A stretch of DNA of 64,000 bases, taken from NCBI RefSeq assembly GCF_003012815.1, contig NZ_PXYJ01000002.1, positions 62,001-126,000 on the forward strand. The letters are read 5' to 3'. Shown in pieces: positions 41,759 through 49,816 of this stretch. A program made the translations under genes and the position numbers. How positions within the stretch are numbered: the first letter of the stretch is position 1; each line of letters begins with the position of its first letter. The notes beneath the pieces are model-generated. The model was not told the origin of the DNA and ran no database searches. It saw only the letters and a list, made by a program, of their open reading frames with translations. Source of the DNA: Allosphingosinicella vermicomposti. Its GTDB lineage: Bacteria > Pseudomonadota > Alphaproteobacteria > Sphingomonadales > Sphingomonadaceae.

Positions 41759-43795
41759 TCAGAAGCTCGGCAGGAGGTCGTCGTCCGATCCTCCGCCTTC
41801 GTTCATTGCGTGCGCCCGAGCGACGGCGCTGAGGCCTCGGATGCGGTCCATCGCGCGGGCATCGAGCGGCGCTTCGCCGTCGTCATCGGCGAGGCCGAGA
41901 AGGTCCGAGGGCTCTGGGGGGGCGACCGGCGCCACGGCTTCTTCGCCAAGGCCGGGGTGACGCTGCTGTTGGATGCCGCCTTCGTCCTCATCCGACCGCA
42001 CGGGATCGCTGGCGGTGGCGAGCCGCTGGTCCGTGCCGCGCACGAAGGATCCCCAGTCATTCGAGCGGGCTATCGGATGATCGGTCCAGCCGTTCTCGGC
42101 TAGCGCCGGTGCGTCCCTCAGTCTGGCCGTGAAATTGCGATCTTCATAATAGCGCAGCTTCCGGGCGCGGATCGGGGACAGACCGGAGACGAGGACGAGC
42201 TCATCCTCGGGCGGCAGTTGCATGACTTCGCCAGGGGTAAGGAGCGGTCGGGCCGTTTCCTGCCGGCTAACCATGACGTGCGCGAGCCAAGGCGCCAGCC
42301 GGTGACCGGCATAGTTGCGCATGGCGCGCTGCTCGGTCGCCGTCCCGAGCGCATCGGAGATGCGGCGCGCTGTCCGCTCGTCATTGCTGCTGAAGGCGAC
42401 CCTCACATGGCAGTTGTCGAGGATGGAATTGTTCTCACCATAGGCCTTCGAGATCTGGTTCAGCGACTGCGCGATGAGGAAGGCGCGGATGCCGTAGCCC
42501 GCCATGAAGGCGAGCGCTGTTTCGAAGAAGTCGAGGCGGCCGAGCGCAGGAAACTCGTCCAGCATCATCAGCACCTGGTGCTTGCGCGCCTTCGTGGGGT
42601 CGCCTTCGAGCCGCTCTGTCAGCCGGCGTCCGATTTGATTCAGCACCAGTCGCACGAGCGGCTTGGTCCGCGAAATGTCGGACGGTGGAACGACCAGATA
42701 CAACGAGACCGGGCGCGCTGCGTCGACGAGATCGGCGATCCGCCAGTCGCAGGCTGCCGTCGTCGCGGCGACGGTGGGATCGCGATAGAGGCCGAGGAAC
42801 GACATTGCGGTCGACAGCACGCCGGAGCGCTCATTCTCGCTTTTGTTAAGGACTTCGCGCGCGGCGGACGCCACGACCGGATGCACCTTGGGCTGCTCGG
42901 GCGTCCCCAGATGGTTCGTCGCCATCATGCGCTTCAGTGTTTCGACGAACGAGCGCTGCGGGTCGGAAAGAAATGTCGCCACGCGCGCGAGCGTCTTTTC
43001 CTCCTCGGCATAAAGGATGTGAAGGATCGCGCCGACGAGCAGGGAATGGCTGGTCTTTTCCCAGTGCGAGCGCCGCTCCAGCGCGCCCTCAGGATCGACG
43101 AGGATGTCCGCGATGTTCTGGACGTCGCGCACTTCGTGCTCGCCGCGCCGGACCTCCAGCAGCGGATTGTAGCGCGCGGAGCGCATGTCGGTCGGATTGA
43201 ACAGCAGGCAGTGGGAGAAGAGCGAACGCCAGCCTGCGGTGATCTGCCAATTCTCGCCTTTGATGTCGTGGATGACGGCGGAGCCGGTCCAGCTGAGCAA
43301 GGTCGGCACGACAAGACCGACGCCCTTGCCGGACCGGGTGGGCGCGAAGGCCATGACATGCTCTGGCCCGTCGTGCCGAAGATAGCGGCCGTGGCAGTGG
43401 CCGAGGAACACGCCGGCATCGCCGTGCAGGCCTGCGCGCGTGATCTCGCTTTCCATTGCCCAACGGGCTGAGCCGTAGGTCGTGACCTGCGCGCTCTGCC
43501 GAGCGCGCCACAAGGATCCCGCTATCGCGGCCGCGCAGCCGAGAAAGCCGCTCGTCCCGGCGATGGTTCCTGCCCGGTCGAAAACGTGCGGAGCATAGGC
43601 TTCGTAATGATACCACCAGGCGAAAATCTGCCACGGGCGATAGACGGGCGCATTGCCAACCAGGAACCAGGCTGCGCCGAGCTCGGGCTGATAGGCGAGC
43701 GCGGCGGCAGCCCATTGGGTTGCCGCCCACACGCCGCCGATTACGATCGCGAAGACGACGAGGATCTGGCCGATGAGGAGCTTGGTTGGTGTCAC
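41759..43795 (-). CDS. traG: Type IV coupling protein TraG (VirD4-like)
   Basis: 678 residues. It docks the relaxase-DNA complex to the mating channel. Two N-terminal membrane helices (IGQILVVFAIVIGGVWAA, and a second near 85-105) precede the ATPase domain with Walker A PTRSGKGVGLVVPTLLSW, TraG signature VIHDIKGENW and Walker B LMMLDEFPALGRLDFFE. Segment LIAQSLNQISKAYGENNSILDNCHVRV (in part) is also typical. It is the first gene of the leftward transfer block. Confidence 0.95.
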   Translation of the reverse strand: MTPTKLLIGQILVVFAIVIGGVWAATQWAAAALAYQPELGAAWFLVGNAPVYRPWQIFAWWYHYEAYAPHVFDRAGTIAGTSGFLGCAAAIAGSLWRARQSAQVTTYGSARWAMESEITRAGLHGDAGVFLGHCHGRYLRHDGPEHVMAFAPTRSGKGVGLVVPTLLSWTGSAVIHDIKGENWQITAGWRSLFSHCLLFNPTDMRSARYNPLLEVRRGEHEVRDVQNIADILVDPEGALERRSHWEKTSHSLLVGAILHILYAEEEKTLARVATFLSDPQRSFVETLKRMMATNHLGTPEQPKVHPVVASAAREVLNKSENERSGVLSTAMSFLGLYRDPTVAATTAACDWRIADLVDAARPVSLYLVVPPSDISRTKPLVRLVLNQIGRRLTERLEGDPTKARKHQVLMMLDEFPALGRLDFFETALAFMAGYGIRAFLIAQSLNQISKAYGENNSILDNCHVRVAFSSNDERTARRISDALGTATEQRAMRNYAGHRLAPWLAHVMVSRQETARPLLTPGEVMQLPPEDELVLVSGLSPIRARKLRYYEDRNFTARLRDAPALAENGWTDHPIARSNDWGSFVRGTDQRLATASDPVRSDEDEGGIQQQRHPGLGEEAVAPVAPPEPSDLLGLADDDGEAPLDARAMDRIRGLSAVARAHAMNEGGGSDDDLLPSF

Positions 43796-44100
43796 GCTGT
43801 CGCCCTGCGCGCACCGCGGCGTGCGGTGGCTGGCGCGAAACTGCGTCAGGCGCGGCGAAAACCGTATCGCGCTTACCTACGCCCGAGGCGCGCGCGGACC
43901 GCATTTCAGATCGAAGCGGAAGAAAGGGGTCGGGTGTGGAACCTCTGTGCAGAGGCCCGCTAGTTCGAAAACAACGCCGCACGCCGACACGCGGAGCGTG
44001 TCCCCTGGCTCAAGAGCGCCGCCCCTATTTCACGGACCCGACGGCCGGAGAGTTGCAGCAAAGTGCGAAGGCACGCAATATCGCCGCAACGGAGTTAGAG
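43796..44100. other. Intergenic region between traG and the cargo block
   Basis: 305 bases between two divergent genes, so it should hold the traG promoter on the minus strand and one for the gene at 44101. Frames are open by chance in this GC-rich DNA, but none has a good start. GCGGAGCGTGTCCCCTGGC and neighbours show no clear operator. Confidence 0.4.
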
Positions 44101-44349
44101 ATGCCGAAGTACGATCCTCTTGAACGATATCTCCGGCGCAAGGGCGGCGCCGAGTTGGAATTGAGCTTCGCCGATATCGAGCGGATCATCGGCGGAATGC
44201 TTCCGAATAGCGCGGTACGTCCGCAATGGTGGGCGAACGAGGGGGCTGACAGCCGGCATGTGCAGGCGCGATCATGGCGCGGCGCTGGCTACGATGCCTT
44301 CCTGATCCAGGGCGCCGAGCGGGTCCGCTTCGCCCCGCGACAAGCCTGA
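44101..44349 (+). CDS. Small protein of the DUF7662 type
   Basis: 82 residues: PKYDPLERYLRRKGG, then ELSFADIERIIGGMLPNSAV, then RPQWWANEG and ARSWRGAGYDAF. The order KYDPL..L..F.dIE.ilg..LP.sA....WWaN......A..W...G is that of a family of small proteins (DUF7662) often found beside mobile and defence genes. GGAGTTAGAG upstream supports the start. It reads away from traG, nine bases before the next gene. Function unknown. Confidence 0.75.
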   Translation: MPKYDPLERYLRRKGGAELELSFADIERIIGGMLPNSAVRPQWWANEGADSRHVQARSWRGAGYDAFLIQGAERVRFAPRQA

Positions 44350-44358
44350 GCGCGCGCC

Positions 44359-44637
44359 ATGCCCGATCAGCCTGAAACCCGCTGGACTGTTTCTGAAAAT
44401 CTGACGCCGGAAGACATTGTCGAAGCACGGCGAGTGGTTGAAGAATTAGCGAAATTGCTGGGGCGAAGAACCGCCCAGTTCTGCGTTGAGCGAGGCATCC
44501 ACTTCGACATGGATGACCCGCAGGTCGCCAGAGAGGTCATGATGGCGGCGTTCGATGGTCTTTTCCGTCTGCAACCGCGACCAAGGACAGCCGCTAAAAG
44601 GATCAAGCGGCGCGCTGAAGCTCCTCAATGCGATTGA
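44359..44637 (+). CDS. Hypothetical protein
   Basis: 92 residues, helical and charged (TPEDIVEARRVVEELAKLLGR, HFDMDDPQVAREVMMAAFDG), ending in a basic tail (RTAAKRIKRRAEAPQCD). It starts nine bases after the DUF7662 gene and its last 35 bases overlap the convergent MNT-HEPN gene. No clear ribosome binding site; coupling with the upstream gene would explain that. Not recognised. Confidence 0.6.
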   Translation: MPDQPETRWTVSENLTPEDIVEARRVVEELAKLLGRRTAQFCVERGIHFDMDDPQVAREVMMAAFDGLFRLQPRPRTAAKRIKRRAEAPQCD

Positions 44638-45514
44638 GGCTTACCTCGCGGATCAGGTCGCGCAGATGTTGGACACGTTCTTCGAGCCACGCCAATTCCT
44701 CGCGCGTGATCCGGTAATGTCGTGAATAGCGCGCCTTCACATAGGCGGCGCGGATCAGCTCATAGCAGCGTTTTTGAAACTTGGTCTCGGTCGGCCAGAT
44801 GTCCTTCAAGCGAGGTTCGAGATCCTCTCCCAGGGTGCGCAGACGGTTTAGGTTGTGCGTCTTCGGACTGTAGAGAGTCCGCACAAGAAACAGGCAGTGA
44901 TAGAAGCGTTCAGCCGTCTGGTGAAACAAGAACGCACTTTCCTTAAGCATGCCTTTTGCACGAGCTTCGACCGCCAAGTGATGGAAGTTCTCTGCGCTCC
45001 CGAACCATTCATCAAAATAGTCTTGTGTCTGCTCGAGCGCCTGCTGCGGCGTTAGCTGCTGAGGCCGGGCGAATGCGTGTCCCGACTCTGCAAACAACTC
45101 GATCCCGTCAGTCACGATATCAATGAAGAAGTAGCGGCCAAGAGTCAGCTGCTCATTCACGTCATCAAGGCTGTGATAGATTATGCTCACCGGCGTTCGG
45201 AGCTGCTTTCCCGAAGAGAGTTCCGCCAACAGCCGATCCTCCAGCTGCAGCCAGAACTCCGGCACATCCGTCAGATCCTCATGATCGACCACGACGAGCA
45301 AATCATAATCCGAAAAGTAACGCCCGACCGGATCCTCAACCCAATCGCCGCGCGCATAGCTTCCGAACAGGATGATCTTAAGAAGCCGCCCATCCTTGAA
45401 CCGAGGCGCCTTCCGATCAGCCACCGCCTCGGCAAAGCTCGCCCTGATAAGCTCGACCACATAAGCCAACTCATGGCGCTTCCCTTCCGGAAGATGGCTA
45501 AGGTTAGTCTTCAT
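44603..45514 (-). CDS. Fused nucleotidyltransferase-HEPN protein
   Basis: 303 residues. The N-terminal MNT-like nucleotidyltransferase (about 35-150) has GSYARGDW followed 12 residues later by SDYDLLVVV, the GS-x10-DxD motif that holds the metal ions. The C-terminal HEPN domain (about 170-290) contains the helical FHHLAVEARAKGMLKESAFLFHQ and HNLNRLRTLGEDL; a clear R-x4-6-H RNase motif is not visible. Split MNT and HEPN pairs form toxin-antitoxin systems in which the MNT adenylylates the HEPN toxin. Here both are in one chain. The start at 45514 gives MKTNLSHLPEGKRHEL; more codons are open upstream. Confidence 0.82.
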   Translation of the reverse strand: MKTNLSHLPEGKRHELAYVVELIRASFAEAVADRKAPRFKDGRLLKIILFGSYARGDWVEDPVGRYFSDYDLLVVVDHEDLTDVPEFWLQLEDRLLAELSSGKQLRTPVSIIYHSLDDVNEQLTLGRYFFIDIVTDGIELFAESGHAFARPQQLTPQQALEQTQDYFDEWFGSAENFHHLAVEARAKGMLKESAFLFHQTAERFYHCLFLVRTLYSPKTHNLNRLRTLGEDLEPRLKDIWPTETKFQKRCYELIRAAYVKARYSRHYRITREELAWLEERVQHLRDLIREVSLNRIEELQRAA

Positions 45515-45663
45515 GATGCTAGTTTCGTCCGTTTGAGGTCGTATGCCAATGATAAAATGTCGTTCAATCGATCCTTCCACACGGTAGCTGAACGGCAGAA
45601 GTGGCCGATAGCGGAACGGCTGCTCTTCAACGACCAAGGAAAGAAAGCGGTCGCTCGCGCAAC

Positions 45664-45888
45664 CTATGAGGAGCAACAGCTACTGGCCGCCCCGGTTCGC
45701 TGGGCCTCCTGGATCGGAGGGCACGCCACGTCTGCGTAGGAGCAGAAGACGCAGCAATCGCCCTGGAGCGGGCGGAGCACCTCGCCGCAATGCTTGCAGT
45801 CATAGAAAAACTGACAGGCGTCCGTCGGCATGGTCTCGGTGGAAACTCCGCCGCACTTGGGGCAGGTGAGCGTCGATCTCAGCTCCAT
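45664..45888 (-). CDS. Cys-rich small protein next to merT
   Basis: 74 residues with twelve cysteines in pairs: LTCPKCGG, ACQFFYDCKHCGE, GDCCVFCSYADVACPPIQ and a C-terminal SSCCSS. The GDCCVFCSY..CPP motif is that of small proteins that accompany merT in many proteobacteria. Its ATG overlaps the merT stop (TGATG), so the two are coupled. A role as a cytoplasmic mercury carrier or scavenger is plausible from the cysteines but unproven. The final CC-SS resembles the vicinal pair that MerA uses. Confidence 0.8.
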   Translation of the reverse strand: MELRSTLTCPKCGGVSTETMPTDACQFFYDCKHCGEVLRPLQGDCCVFCSYADVACPPIQEAQRTGAASSCCSS

Positions 45889-46286
45889 CACACGCCTCCA
45901 AGCGCGCGCATAAGCGGCGCCTCGATGAAACTCCAGCAAGCCGAGATCGTCACGAATACGGTGGCCACGCAGAGAAGTACGAAGGTGCTTTTCGCCGGGG
46001 TCGGGGTCGTGCAGGTGGCGTCCCGCGCGCACGCTCGGCGCTTCCGTAGAAAGAAGAACCATCCGGCTCCGACTGCCGCGATCGCTAAAATCGTCAGCGG
46101 CCAGTGAAACGGCACCACCGAAGATAGCCCGGCCGAGCCGACGCCGAGGGTCACAAGGGCGAGCGGCAGGACGCAACAGGCCGCCGCCGACAACAGGGCT
46201 CCGATGCTCGCCAAGGCGCCTAGGGTGGCGACGCCTCGGTCCGCATTCGCGGTGATCCGGGGAGCCGCCGGGGCGGCCCGGGGCAT
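45888..46286 (-). CDS. merT: Mercuric ion transporter MerT
   Basis: 132 residues with three hydrophobic helices. The first holds the vicinal pair SAAACCVLPLALVTLGVG that MerT uses to take up Hg(II). The cytoplasmic loop has further cysteines (RRACARDATCTT), and the third helix contains SACWSF. No MerP gene is present; the cysteine-rich partner at 45664 follows instead. The start is uncertain: an in-frame TTG at 46322 with poor support would add 12 residues. It is divergent from merR, with the operator at 46339. Confidence 0.87.
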   Translation of the reverse strand: MPRAAPAAPRITANADRGVATLGALASIGALLSAAACCVLPLALVTLGVGSAGLSSVVPFHWPLTILAIAAVGAGWFFFLRKRRACARDATCTTPTPAKSTFVLLCVATVFVTISACWSFIEAPLMRALGGV

Positions 46287-46338
46287 GGTGTGTTCGGTAG
46301 GCAAGTCTCTTCTCCAAATCAATTCCCTGCTATATGCA

Positions 46339-46357
46339 TCCTGTAGTCACTACAGGA
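46339..46357 (-). promoter_or_regulatory. MerR operator of the merT operon
   Basis: TCCTGTAG-TCA-CTACAGGA, a perfect 8-base inverted repeat between merT and merR. On the minus strand TTGATC and CATATA flank it with 19 bases between, the hallmark spacing of a MerR-controlled promoter. It is nearly the same core (CCTGTAG-N3-CTACAGG) as the czc operator at 31828. Confidence 0.87.
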
Positions 46358-46371
46358 TCAAGAGAAATTTG

Positions 46372-46800
46372 ATGGGCAGCTTCACCATCGGCCAACTCTC
46401 CCAAAGGACCGGGGTGAACATCGAGACGATCCGCTATTTCGAGAAGGTCGGGCTCATCGCATCACCGCCGCGCACAGAAGGCGGTCACCGCGTCTACGGC
46501 GACGATCACTTGCGCGCCCTCGGCTTCATCCGCCGAGCTCGCGAACTCGGTTTTACGCCACAGGAGGTTCGGGGGATCCTCGCTCTTGGCGGTCCCACGG
46601 ACGCCTGCTGCGACGAGGTTCGGGAGATCGCCTCCCGGCAGCTCGACGCCGTACGCAGCAAAATGGCGGATCTTGCTCGGCTCGAAAAGCTTCTCGCCTC
46701 CACCATAGACCGCTGCTCTGGCGATCACGTCCCGCAGTGCGCGATCATTGACATGATCGAGCATGAGCCAACCGGCGAGCCGAAGACCGTCAGACGATGA
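46372..46800 (+). CDS. merR: Mercury-responsive regulator MerR
   Basis: 142 residues: winged HTH FTIGQLSQRTGVNIETIRYFEKVGLI, dimerisation helix near 80-115 (ARLEKLLASTIDRC), and the Hg-binding cysteines: one in DACCDEVREIA (position of Cys82 in Tn501 MerR) and two in RCSGDHVPQC (positions of Cys117 and Cys126, with 8 rather than 9 steps between them, as in many alphaproteobacterial MerR). The ATG lies 14 bases after the operator and is preceded by AAGAGAAATTTG. It controls the divergent merT operon. Confidence 0.9.
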   Translation: MGSFTIGQLSQRTGVNIETIRYFEKVGLIASPPRTEGGHRVYGDDHLRALGFIRRARELGFTPQEVRGILALGGPTDACCDEVREIASRQLDAVRSKMADLARLEKLLASTIDRCSGDHVPQCAIIDMIEHEPTGEPKTVRR

Positions 46801-46837
46801 AGAGGGACGGATGCGTCGCGAGATTAGCCGCCCACGG

Positions 46838-48178
46838 TTACAGCATGTAGCCTAGGTCGGAAGCTCCGGTCGGGTATGCGAACATCGTGGATTTGAGGTC
46901 ATTGGCGGTGAGGCCATGCCGAATGGCAAGTCCGAAAAGGTTGATCACCTCGTCGGCGTGTGGCCCCACCAAATGAGCGCCCAGTATTCGGCCCGTTCCC
47001 TCCTCGACAAGCGTTTTGTAGCCGTAGACCAGCTCCGCCACTCGACGGGCGGTGTACCAATCGGAAGTCCGTGCTGTCTTAACCCGATAGTGTAGCCCCG
47101 CCCGGGCGGCCTCAGCCTCGCCCATGCCGAAGGCCGCGATCGGCGGCAAGGTGAATGCGACTCTCGGCACGCCTCGATAGTCCGGCTTCCGATGATTACC
47201 ATCGATCAGATTGGCCGCCACGGCCTTTGCGTCATGACTTGAGACGGGCGTCAGGGGCGGTCCCATCTGCGCCGCGTCGCCGGCGGCATAGACAGCCGGG
47301 TTCGACACGCTCTGGAGATAGTCGTTGAGCCTCAAGCGGCCCCGCTCGATTTCGACATTCGCCGCCGCGAGATGGAGACGGTCCAGTGCGGGAGAGCGGC
47401 CAGCTGCATGCATGACCAAATCCGCTTCGATCCTCACCTCCTCACCATCCGCCTCCGCGTGCACGGTGAAAGCATCGCCATTTCGCTCGATCGCAGCGAC
47501 GGTCGTGTTGGTGCGCACCGCGACGCCGATCGCCTCGAAAGCGTCCATCAGCCAACCGACCAACTCTGGCTCGAACTGGGCCAACAAGCGCGGGCCACGC
47601 TGAAGGATCGTGACCTTAGCACCAGCCCTCGCGGCGATATGTGAGAATTCGGCAGCGATGTAGCCGCCGCCGACGAGCAAAATCCGGCGCGGCAGGCGCT
47701 CCATCGCGAGAAACCCCTCGTTGTCGATGAGATGCTCTTCGCCCGGAATGCCGAGGCGCACCGGCTCGGCACCCGACGCGATCAGGATATGCCGGGCCTG
47801 AATTTCGCTTCCGTTGATCAACAGCGAGTTTGGACCGGTGAAACAGGCGCGGCCATGAAAGGTGACGATGCCTTTGTCATCGTACCGTTGCTGGTGCTTT
47901 TCAGGGACTGGATCCGTGAAGGTCCGCTTGAACCTGATCAGCTCCCTCCAGTCGATGCTTGCCTGGCCGGCGACGCCATGTCCCTGCATTCGCCGCGCCC
48001 CGTCGATCACCTCGGCTCCGGGAATCAACATCTTCTTCGGATCACAGCCCCGTAGCGCGCAGGTGCCGCCGAAGGGCTTCTCATCGACGATCGCCACTGT
48101 CCATCTGGCGGCGCGGACGCGGAAGGCGGCCACCATCGCCGCAGTGCCTGAGCCGATGATAACGAGATCAATGTTCAT
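46838..48178 (-). CDS. FAD/NAD(P) disulfide oxidoreductase, MerA-like core without its ends
   Basis: 446 residues of the class I flavoprotein disulfide reductase family. FAD motif VIIGSGTAAMVAAFR, redox-active Cys40-x4-Cys45 in FGGTCALRGCDPKK, NAD(P) motif ILLVGGGYIAAEFS near 170, FAD motif AVYAAGDAA near 305 and a dimerisation domain to the end (ILGAHLVGPHADEVINLFGLA, in part). It has neither the N-terminal heavy-metal domain nor the C-terminal vicinal Cys pair of mercuric reductase. It lacks a canonical His-Pro dyad near the end, having GPHADE. A related group uses low-molecular thiols; the substrate here is unknown. Confidence 0.87.
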   Translation of the reverse strand: MNIDLVIIGSGTAAMVAAFRVRAARWTVAIVDEKPFGGTCALRGCDPKKMLIPGAEVIDGARRMQGHGVAGQASIDWRELIRFKRTFTDPVPEKHQQRYDDKGIVTFHGRACFTGPNSLLINGSEIQARHILIASGAEPVRLGIPGEEHLIDNEGFLAMERLPRRILLVGGGYIAAEFSHIAARAGAKVTILQRGPRLLAQFEPELVGWLMDAFEAIGVAVRTNTTVAAIERNGDAFTVHAEADGEEVRIEADLVMHAAGRSPALDRLHLAAANVEIERGRLRLNDYLQSVSNPAVYAAGDAAQMGPPLTPVSSHDAKAVAANLIDGNHRKPDYRGVPRVAFTLPPIAAFGMGEAEAARAGLHYRVKTARTSDWYTARRVAELVYGYKTLVEEGTGRILGAHLVGPHADEVINLFGLAIRHGLTANDLKSTMFAYPTGASDLGYML

Positions 48179-48478
48179 GTCCGATCCTCCAGCACCCGAA
48201 CGAAGCTGGAGCGGCTACGGGTTGCACCCGCCTGTAGCCTGCACCGGAAGGTCTGCTTTCGGAGCATCGGAAAGCCTCTGAGACGACGCCTTTGGGCGCG
48301 ATGACGACCGGCAGATTTTTGGGCCGAATGCGGTCCGACTGCTCTTAGCAGAGGACTGAAATACGCTGCCGGATCGGTCGGAGCACGCCCTATCCGAGGA
48401 CAAGGCCGCCGCGCGCCGATCCACTTCTTCCACGGCATTCGCTGCACGACCGGAGGGGGTAGCGACCGGGGGCTGCGG
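48179..48478. other. Intergenic stretch without a supported gene
   Basis: 300 bases between the oxidoreductase start and the end of the next gene. Open frames exist on the minus strand but are Arg/Ser-rich and lack starts with ribosome binding sites. It must carry the promoter of the oxidoreductase near its left end; no operator like the merR site is visible. Confidence 0.4.
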
Positions 48479-49162
48479 TCAGGTGTTTCGGGCGATGCTC
48501 TGGTCCAGCGCAGCAATCTGCCGTCGCAGCCCGTCGATTGAAGCCTGTTGGGCATCCTTGAGCGCCCGATTGGCCTTCCACGCGGCGCTGACCTTGCCGG
48601 TCGCCAGCTTCTTGCCGTCCTTCGCCTTCTGTAGGACCTCGGCCCACTCCTCGTCAGTCATCGAGTAGTCCTCGCCGGACTGATCGTTGTGGGCAGGCCA
48701 GTGCACGTCGCTCAGCGTGTCGGTCAGGTCCTTGAGCGCCGTTTTGAGGGTGGCCTTTGCCTCCTCCACCGGCGCGTCCTCGGTCCCCTCGAGCGTGACG
48801 AGGTACCAGTATAGGCGGCCTTCGATCATCTGCTCCACGTTGAACGCGTCATGCTCGCCTATCTCAAGCGGCTCGCCCACCGGGTCGCTCGTCAGGTCTT
48901 GGGCCTTCCACAGCGGGTCATCTATCGCCTTGGCGACCCGGGCGGCACGCTCCTCCGCCTCGCGCTGGCGAATGGCGAGCGTCTCCCGGTGCATGATCCG
49001 GGTCTGGAGATTGCTGTCCTTGAGCTGCCGCCAGACGGGAGCTCCGGCGTACCAAGCGGCCCCGATGGCAAGTATGCCCGTGATGAGCGTCTGATAGTTG
49101 TAGATGAAGGTGCCCACTTCGGCCCAAATCACCGACAACAGATGCGAAGCGGTAAGTCCCAT
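48479..49162 (-). CDS. Membrane-anchored coiled-coil protein, unknown
   Basis: 227 residues. One hydrophobic helix near residues 22-44 (TLITGILAIGAAWYAGAPVW), then a coiled-coil-prone, charged helix (QLKDSNLQTRIMHRETLAIRQREAEERAARV, in part), a central domain (about 90-165) and a C-terminal coil ending LKDAQQASIDGLRRQIAALDQSIARNT. No family is recognised. It is read away from the RloC-like gene, behind the gene at 49296, and all three lie between the mer set and the tRNA-Val fragment, so they may have arrived together. Confidence 0.72.
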   Translation of the reverse strand: MGLTASHLLSVIWAEVGTFIYNYQTLITGILAIGAAWYAGAPVWRQLKDSNLQTRIMHRETLAIRQREAEERAARVAKAIDDPLWKAQDLTSDPVGEPLEIGEHDAFNVEQMIEGRLYWYLVTLEGTEDAPVEEAKATLKTALKDLTDTLSDVHWPAHNDQSGEDYSMTDEEWAEVLQKAKDGKKLATGKVSAAWKANRALKDAQQASIDGLRRQIAALDQSIARNT

Positions 49163-49295
49163 CGTGATCCCCTATCTCCCGGGAGCCTGCGCTCTCAAGG
49201 GGCAGGGCCGATCTGTACTATTCCAGCTTTTCGTGGCCGACTTGCTGACAACCACGCGGGCTAGTCGCGGGGGGTGGCGAGGCCGCGCCCGCTGC

Positions 49296-49613
49296 TCAGC
49301 TCATCTTCTTCTTGTAGCCGATGGTCCGCAGGAATTCAGGCCATCCCCGGTAGCGTTCGGCGCCGGGCCGGGGCTCCACGCCATGCTTGTCGAGCGCCGC
49401 CAGAATGTCCGCGTCAGAGCCGTGCTTCGTCTCGTCCGCTGATAGGTCCATCGGGGAGAAGCTCGAGGACATGTACTCGCGGAAGCTCACCGTCAGCAGG
49501 CGGTCCGGCGGCGGGTCTCGGTGCGTCCAACCCGCGAAATCAATCTTGCTGCTGCCCTGCACCCATCCGTCCGGGGTCAGGTGCATCTCGTCAACTTCGT
49601 CACTTGCCGACAC
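49296..49613 (-). CDS. Hypothetical protein, divergent from the RloC-like gene
   Basis: 105 residues, soluble, beginning SASDEVDEMHLTPDGWVQGSSK and with aromatic-rich segments (FAGWTHRDPPPDRLLTVSFREY) and a helical end (DADILAALDKHGVEP, GWPEFLRTIGYKKKMS). The start is GTG at 49613, eight bases after GGAGGAG. The intergenic region to the divergent ATPase is 203 bases. Not recognised; a regulator or immunity partner of the ATPase is possible by position only. Confidence 0.68.
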   Translation of the reverse strand: MSASDEVDEMHLTPDGWVQGSSKIDFAGWTHRDPPPDRLLTVSFREYMSSSFSPMDLSADETKHGSDADILAALDKHGVEPRPGAERYRGWPEFLRTIGYKKKMS

Positions 49614-49788
49614 GGTGCCCGCTCCTCCTGTTGAGCCTAGCAGGTGTGATCGGGGCTGGAATTTTCAACCAGCCCCCTCTCATCAATGCCCGGCCGTTCG
49701 TTCCGTTGGCCTCGCCAGACCGTGCCGGAGAGGTGAGCCCATACGCCGTTTGATTGCGCCGATACTGAACAATCCCGCGAACAGCTTT

Positions 49789-49810
49789 GACTCCACTGTG
49801 ATTCGGAGTC
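49789..49810 (+). promoter_or_regulatory. Inverted repeat covering the ribosome binding site of the RloC-like gene
   Basis: GACTCC (49789-49794) and GGAGTC (49805-49810) can pair, with flanking AGCT/AGCT extending the symmetry. The GGAG of the right arm is the only ribosome binding site for the following gene (8 bases before TTG 49817, 14 before ATG 49823). In RNA the hairpin would hide it; in DNA it could be an operator. Either would keep a toxic nuclease low. Confidence 0.55.
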
Positions 49811-49816
49811 AGCTAT

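Noticed and set aside
46838-48178. Naming the flavoprotein mercuric reductase (merA)
   Set aside because: It has the shared disulfide-reductase core but lacks both the N-terminal metal domain and the C-terminal Cys pair needed by MerA.
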